A program made the translations under genes and the position numbers. DNA of 64,000 bases, from positions 11,730,142 to 11,794,141 of the forward strand of contig ML681997.1 of the NCBI GenBank assembly GCA_007922195.1. The letters are read 5' to 3'. This DNA is from Podocnemis expansa. Lineage: Eukaryota; Chordata; Testudines; Podocnemididae. Positions 58,436 through 64,000 of this stretch are shown one piece after another (the stretch's first letter is position 1; every line of letters starts with the position of its first letter). The notes beneath the pieces are model-generated. The model was not told the DNA's origin. It did no database searches and saw only the letters and a list, made by a program, of their open reading frames with translations.

Positions 58436-59480
58436 CGAACCGCTACCACAGGAAGCGCAGCAGATGCCAGTCTATAATCCTAATGCCGCTTGGCCATACC
58501 CTCCTTGGATGTTTTACCCCAACAGGGGATGAACTATTTAGCATGACAACCCTTCAGTATGCCACCTCCATCTAATATGGTGGCAACAGGGATGCCAGCA
58601 CCACAGGTTACGCCGCAGGTAGCAGTTAGCATACCACCTCCTGCTACATCAAGCCTAGATGACTCCAAGAAGGAGCCCCTGCAACAGAGAAGAACCGATG
58701 ATAGCAAACAGTTTCGTGACCTGTTCAGAAGGGCAGCGGAGTCCATGGAGATTCCGCTACAAGAGACGCAGACCACACAGCATAAGCTGTATAAAATTTT
58801 GCAGGTGATTGGCTCCAGCAAGCTAGCTCTACCTATGGACGAGGGCATATTGGAGCCCGCAAACGAGAATTGGCAGGCACCAGCTTCTGCACCTCCATCC
58901 AATAAGAGGGTGGATAAGAAGTATTTTATCGCCCCCAAAGGGAACGAGTATCTATTCAACCATCCTCAGCTCAACTCGCTAGTAGTAGAGGCAGCAAATC
59001 AAAGGAATAAACAATTGTATTCGAGATCCATCTTTAATAATAGAGAAGACAGGAAATTAGACGCACTTGGCAAAAAGGTGTACACGTCAGCCGCTCTCCA
59101 GCTTAGAATCGTGAATTACACAGAGCTACTTGCAAATTATAACCATGATATATATATTAAACTCAACGAGTGCATCGATGGTATGACACAACAAACAGGA
59201 GCAATTAACACCTCTCATTACAGAAAGTTTGTTGGCAGCCAGAACAGCCCTTCAAGCCTCTCTCGATGGTGCCAATGTCACTGCCAGGACACTGGGCACT
59301 GTGGTGGTGATGAGATGCTCCTCATGGCTCCAGGCGGCAGACCTCCCCAAACAGATGCAGCGAACTATCAAGGATCTCCTGTTCGATAAAGACAATGAAC
59401 GATGTTATGCATGGTCTAAAAGACTCAAGAGCTACCTGAAGAACATTGGGGATCCCCACTTACTAGAAAGAGGTTTTACA
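58436..59480 (+). pseudogene. DIRS Gag-like ORF1, C-terminal part
   Basis: The open stretch 58559-59389 continues ORF1 in the same element. It contains KRVDKKYFIAPKGNEYLFNH, LNSLVVEAANQRNKQ and KLDALGKKVYTSAALQLRI, the conserved C-terminal DIRS Gag signature. The frame shifts near 59230, and QASLDGANVTARTLGT continues in the next frame (59229-59480). At least two breaks separate it from the N-terminal part. Confidence 0.82.
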
Positions 59481-59689
59481 GGAATCAGCCTTCTAACTTC
59501 CGATTCCCACAAAGCCAACCTAATCGTAGACAGGACACATACAAGAATAAACCTCGACAATCCCGAAGGCCTAGACAGCGAAACCACTCACACCAAAGTA
59601 CACAGCCAGGCAACACGAAACAGTAATTTTGATGGTCATGTCGGGGGAGTAACCAGCCATTCAATCTTCCAACATAAACAATCACCAAC

Positions 59690-60640
59690 ATGTGATCTAG
59701 TGTTCAAGAACAGCTTACCACCATTTCTTCATTACTGGAGAAAAATAACATCGGACAGATGGGTCATTGAAATCATTTGGGACGGCTATGCCATCCAATT
59801 CATTTCAAACCCAACCCCCCTACCCATCCCTTTTCAGGGACCCCAATCACGTATAACATGTTCGAACAGAGATCCATCATCTGCTTCACATAGGAGCAAT
59901 CAGAGAGGTTCCAAGCACCCAAAGGGGGAGGGGATTTTATTCCCCGTACTTCTTGACCCAGAAAAAGACCGGCGGTTGGCGACCTATCCTTGACTTAAGG
60001 CGACTCAACAGATACATCCAGGTAAAGAAGTTCAAGATGGTGACCTTAAACAACATACTTCCTTCCCTACAACAGAATGATTGGCTGGCCTCCCTCAATT
60101 TGAGAGATGCCTACTTCCATGTTTCTATTCACCTATCTCTCAGAAGATTTCTGCGGTTCCAGTTTCTCCATCATTACTACCAGTACACGGTCCTGCCTTT
60201 CAGCCTCTGTACAGCGCCGAGAGTTTTCTCCAAAATTATGGCCCCTGTAGTAGCCTTTCTACACAGATGACACATAGACATTTCCTTATCTAGACGACTT
60301 TTTAATCAAAGCTCCTACACTACAAACTGTGGTGCAGGCAGTTCGAACAACAACCAACCTTTTCCTGGAACTCAGACTAAACATAAACTATGACAAGTCA
60401 TCATTATCCCCAAAGCAGGAGATCCACTTTATTGGAGCGTGATTCCACTCACCTATGGCAAGAGCATTCCTTCCTTTTGACAGGTTCCACAAGCTTCAAC
60501 GATTAGTAGACAGTACACAAAGATCTGCTATCATCTCAGCTCACATAGTGATGCAAATATTGGGACACATGTCAGCAACAACCTACCTAGTGAACAATGC
60601 GAGACTCCGCCTGCGTCCTTTACAACTATGGTTCCTGTAG
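59690..60640 (+). pseudogene. DIRS reverse transcriptase region
   Basis: It opens with ITSDRWVIEIIWDGYAIQF, the typical DIRS RT entry. KKTGGWRPILDLRRLNRYI and LASLNLRDAYFHVSIH (A-box with the catalytic Asp) follow in a second frame (59953-60270), then YTVLPFSLCTAPRVFSKIM. The YLDD catalytic box is encoded at 60287-60298 in a third frame. The thumb-like region with ARAFLPFDRFHKLQRLV and ILGHMSATTYLVNNARL lies at 60455-60640. The catalytic Asp codons survive, but stops and frame changes break the enzyme at least three times. Confidence 0.88.
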
Positions 60641-61351
60641 CGTTTCAAGCACCACACGTGCCCTACCAAAATGCTTCTAGTTATCCCAAAAGCCATCCGG
60701 ACTCTCTATCCTGGTGGATGGACCATATCAATCATCTACAGGGGGTCTCCTTCCGGTCACCTCAGCCACAGGTCACAATAACCACAGATGCCTCACTGAC
60801 CGGGTGGGGAGCACATTGCCAGGACCAAAGCACGCAAGCCAGATGGTCCCAGACAGAGAGGTTTTTGCACATAAACCTCCTAAAGTTAAGAGCAGTCTTC
60901 AAAGCGTGTCAGTACTTCCTTCAGATAATTGCAGGGAAGGTTGTAACAGTTCGCACCGACAGCAGGGCCTGCATGTTTTATATAAATTGCTGGTGGAATG
61001 CGATCTCCATCCCTCTGTCTGGAAGCAATAAACCTGTGGGACTGGTGTCTCCATCACAGAATTCATCTCATCACAGAATACCTCCCAGGAAGGGATAACA
61101 TCATAGCGGACTCTCTAAGTCTCTTGTTTCCCGACCATCACGAATGGGAAGTACAGAACGACATAATTCAAACCATCTTGGACAAATGGGGCCTTCCCAC
61201 AATGGATTTATTTGCCTCAGGACACAACAGGAAGTGCGCTCAATATTGCTCCCGAGCAGGAAGAAGCATAGCCTTAAGCAGCGACGCCTCCCTAATACAT
61301 TGGGGTGGCAGCCTTATGTATGCTTTTCCCCCCATTCCAATGATCCCATGA
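60628..61351 (+). pseudogene. DIRS RNase H and downstream methylase-like region
   Basis: The frame 60628-61098 holds ITTDASLTGWGAHC, LKLRAVFKACQYF and VRTDSRACMFYIN, the RNase H pattern with its first and third acidic residues. The next frame (60998-61351) continues with INLWDWCLHHRIHLITEYLP, then GRDNIIADSLS (last RNase H Asp). It then has PTMDLFASGHNRKCAQYCSR and AFPPIPMIP, the region described in DIRS as methyltransferase-like. One frame change lies near 61020. Confidence 0.85.
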
Positions 61352-61390
61352 ACTCTTTACAAAATCCGTTAAGACAGGGCGAGGGTAGTC

Positions 61391-62593
61391 ATGATAGCAC
61401 CAGCGTGGCCCCCCCCAGACATGGTACACACTACTCATGCTGATGTCCAGAACACCTCCAATTACTTTGCCTCTTGTCAAGGACCTGCTATCACAGAACC
61501 ACGGAACACACACACATACTTACCTGGAGAGGCTCCATCTAATTGCATGGAACCTCGATGGCTCGAGGACTTAGAACTCCAATGTTCCGATAAAGTACAG
61601 AATATTCCATTAAATAGTAGAAAACCTTCCACAAGAACTACTTACCTTCAGAAATGGAGTGGCTTCTCATGGTGGTGTGCCCAGCATTCCATATCTCTGT
61701 CGGCAGCTCCAGTTCCGGCGATCCTGGAATATCTCCTCCACCTGAGGGAAACAAATATCGCAGTTACCACAATTAGAGTACATTTGGCGGCCATTTCAAC
61801 ACTTCATGATCAAGTAGATGGAACTTTAGTATTTGCTCACAGAATTTTCAAATGATTCATGCTCGGACTCCAAAACCTTTATCCGCAAGTTCTGCCACCG
61901 ACAGCACCATGAGATCTCACACGAGTACTCAGAGCACTGATGAGGCCACCATTTGAACCATTAGCCATGATATGATTGTTACATTTGTCAATGAAAGTAG
62001 CCTTTCTCGTGGCGATGACATCAGCTAGGTGAGTCGGGGAGATGGCGGTGCTCATGGCATACCTGCCATATGCTGTTTTTTATAAGGGCAAGGTTTCTTT
62101 ATGACTGCACCCCAAATTTGTTCCTAAAACAGCTTCCTCCTTCCATATTAATCAAGTCATCCATTTACTAGTCTTCCATCCAAAACCACATACCACAGCA
62201 GAACAAAGAACATGCCACACCTTGGACGTGAGAAGGGCACTCGCATACTACCTGGAAAGAACCAAGCTGTTCAGAAAGACAGGACACCTATTCGTGTCTA
62301 CCGCCCAACGTTCACTCGGACAGCTGATATCTAAACAGAGGGTGTCCCACTGGATCTCATCATGTATATGTATGGCATACTCCATAGCCCAATCAGCTCC
62401 ACTGGATATAATCCGGTCCCGCTCCACCAGGTCCATGGCGTCGTCAGTAGCATTCCTTACAAGGGTTCCGCTACATGTAATCTGTCAGGCAGCCACATGG
62501 GCTTCAAACGATACCTTTGCCAGACACTATGCTTTAGAACGATTGTCAGCTATGGATACTGCATTAGGAAGAGCAGTACTACAAGGTGGATAG
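61391..62593 (+). pseudogene. DIRS tyrosine recombinase, broken
   Basis: The N-terminal SAM-like DNA-binding half is at 61391-61855 (RTTYLQKWSGFSWWCAQHSI, then ILEYLLHLRETNIAVTTIRV, HLAAISTLHDQ). After a gap full of stops, the catalytic C-terminal half is at 62222-62593. It contains RALAYYLERTKLFRKTGHLF, SRSTRSMASSVAFLTRVPL, ICQAATWASNDTFARHYAL. In related DIRS enzymes the box is HSTR; here the His codon is CGC (Arg) at 62420-62422, while the Arg (62429-62431) and the nucleophilic Tyr codon (62528-62530) are kept. The enzyme is expected to be inactive. Confidence 0.88.
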
Positions 62594-62643
62594 TATACAA
62601 TCCAAAGTACCCACCACCTCACATTAATGACTGCTACGGAATC

Positions 62644-62751
62644 ACCTTAAGTGGAGCAGTCGGGAGCACTGCTTGCAGAAGAAATGGAGGTTACTTGCCT
62701 TCGGGCAGTAGCTGAAGCTCTTCAAGATGCATGCTTCCGACATGCTCCACT
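62644..62751 (+). repeat. DIRS internal complementary region
   Basis: Bases 62644-62684 are the reverse complement of the element's left end (CACCTTAAGTGGAGCA ... GCAGAAGAAA). Bases 62685-62751 are the reverse complement of its right end (TGGAGGTTAC ... ATGCTCCACT). This arrangement is diagnostic of DIRS and supplies the template to complete the ends during circle formation. Mismatches are modest, so the region aged together with the termini. Confidence 0.92.
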
Positions 62752-62810
62752 ACACTCCCTCCTCCCCTCTACTTCGGAGCTCTTTTATCTTCCTACAGGG
62801 CAATTCCAGA

Positions 62811-63003
62811 GTAGAAAAGAACTGAGGAGACAATGGCAGCGGGCTGAGTGAGCAGCTGACGTCACTAACGGCGAGAAACTGCCGACCCTGCTGTCATCCC
62901 CCTGCTGCCTGAGCCACTGCTGTTCAGAAAGCTTTCTGATCCGGGCTGTTGCGGCGCGCAAGCACCTTAAGTGGAGCATGTCGGGAGCACGCATCTCGAA
63001 GAA
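62811..63003 (-). repeat. DIRS right inverted terminal repeat
   Basis: It is the reverse complement of 57231-57425 over about 190 bases. The last 33 bases of the element beyond it (to CCTCCA at 63036) are found only at this end and in the internal complementary region, as expected for DIRS, whose termini are unequal. Confidence 0.9.
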
Positions 63004-64000
63004 CTTTGGCTACTGCACGAAGGTGAGTAACCTCCATATTTATGTATTTTGGCTTGAGACTATATTATTTCAGAGGAAGAGTTCGTAATGGGTATGTGAC
63101 CATATTCATGCTGCTCATTTGGTAATTCTCTCTCTCACACATATGTGTGCACTTTCTCTACCAAAATGTGGGTCATGGTTCCTGTTACTAACTCCTCTTC
63201 CTGTGTGGTACATTTATACACATGTATACACATATGGTAAATAAATTGTCTATATTCAGAGAATAAACTGCTATATAACAGTGTAGTATCTTTTTTGCTG
63301 GTTTACAAAATGAGTAAGTCATTCATTTTTCTTATGTGAAATTTTTATTTTTTTTGTGTGTGTGAAATCTGACAACATTTTGAAAATATTCTGGTTAACT
63401 TAGATAATTTAACATGTTTCCAAAACCATTCATGCCCCCATTTTATTTTATTTTTTTAAAAGCCTGTGTTTAAAGGTTGTGCTAAAAAGTTCAAATTTTC
63501 TGGAGACCGATTCAGGAAGTTTGGTGAAAGGAGCTGTTTGACATCCATGTTAAAAAATGATTAAAAAACATGGATTTTCGGAAACAGTTTGATAGACTGC
63601 CTGGGGAAATACATTTTCACTTTTTATGCTGCGCTCATTAGAAAAACCTGCACATTTTTAGAGCTGAAACAGCCTGGAAATGGACATGATAATTAGAAGG
63701 AGGTCATATTTTAATTAGTATGCTGCAATTTTAAAAAATAATGAATCAGTTGTAGCTCCTTTATATTCACCCATTCTTCAGTGAAAATTTTCAGAACAGA
63801 TGGAAACTTTCAGCATAAAAATTAGTATAAATTAAATGATGTTTTTCCTAAGACTGTTGTATTTATTACTTCTCATGCCTAAAACCTCTGGAGCTGTCAG
63901 TTTGATAATTCTATATGGGAAAAGTGGTGATGGGTGAAACAAGATAGGAAAGAAATTCAAATCTAACAGTAAGATTTATTTCTACACACAGGCCTGTATT

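Larger units (their letters stand above)
57231..63036 (+). mobile_element. DIRS-type tyrosine-recombinase retrotransposon, full-length, decayed
   Basis: The element spans about 5.8 kb. It has inverted terminal repeats of roughly 190 bp (57231-57425 and 62811-63003), an internal complementary region at 62644-62751 and, in order, Gag-like, RT, RNase H and tyrosine recombinase coding regions. The ends were set from the internal region. Its left part is complementary to the element's first 41 bases and its right part to the element's last 67 bases, meeting at AAA/TGG (62684/62685). DIRS elements replicate through a circle and integrate by tyrosine recombinase, so no target duplication is expected and none is seen. 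Every coding region is broken by stops or frameshifts, so this copy is not autonomous. Confidence 0.93.
56575..64000 (+). other. BRF1: BRF1 intron carrying a DIRS element
   Basis: The donor GTATGT at 56575 opens an intron that runs off the window. It holds the DIRS element at 57231-63036. The stretches 56575-57230 and 63037-64000 are AT-rich and show nothing recognisable. The exon for the acidic BRF1 C-terminus was not found. Confidence 0.75.

Noticed and set aside
62651..62851. Small plus-strand frame downstream of the DIRS recombinase
   Set aside because: It runs through the internal complementary region, which is a structural repeat, not a coding region.

Overview
This window is vertebrate nuclear DNA, almost certainly from a non-avian reptile (a turtle is the best guess, a crocodilian second). 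The evidence is AT-rich spliced DNA with CR1-type LINE sequence, a tRNA-derived SINE with a CR1-like tail, MIR-like SINEs, several hAT and PIF/Harbinger-type DNA transposons with reptile-typical ends, and a DIRS retrotransposon. No prokaryotic genes, rRNA, CRISPR array or intact tRNA gene are present.

The only host gene recognised is BRF1, the 90-kDa TFIIIB subunit of RNA polymerase III. It lies on the + strand and is incomplete at both ends. Five consecutive internal exons were found, each with AG/GT borders and compatible phases: 1228-1289, 4480-4561, 4663-4718, 6755-7011 and 56523-56574. They encode the conserved C-terminal half (the TBP-binding homology block and the following basic/acidic linker). 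Everything else is intron. The intron between the fourth and fifth exons is about 49.5 kb. The following intron runs off the end of the window.

Layout: 1-7 kb holds the BRF1 exons with a MIR-like SINE, tRNA-like SINE pieces and a MITE in the introns. 7-18.7 kb is intron with palindromic MITEs. 18.7-20.76 kb is a GC-rich hAT-like element with a second hAT-like element nested inside, both with target-site duplications (TSDs). 21-39.9 kb is mostly unrecognised intron with scattered hAT MITEs, a fold-back repeat family and palindromic MITEs. 39.9-45.2 kb is a transposon graveyard: a 5'-truncated CR1 LINE (minus), a decayed PIF/Harbinger transposase (minus) split by a small retroposon, a palindromic MITE, a tRNA/CR1 SINE and another MITE. 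45.2-56.5 kb has more small elements, including two hAT MITEs sharing one target sequence. 57.2-63.0 kb, inside the next BRF1 intron, is a structurally complete but coding-dead DIRS element with inverted terminal repeats, Gag-like, RT/RNase H and tyrosine recombinase regions and an internal complementary region.

The BRF1 exons act together as one transcript. The mobile elements have no visible functional link to BRF1; they explain part of the expansion of its introns. No new coding system was found. The most unusual items are structural: the near-complete DIRS architecture, a small repeat family whose copies mostly carry an inverted segment flanked by retroposon-like TSDs, a double hAT insertion sharing one 8-bp target, and a hAT nested in a hAT.
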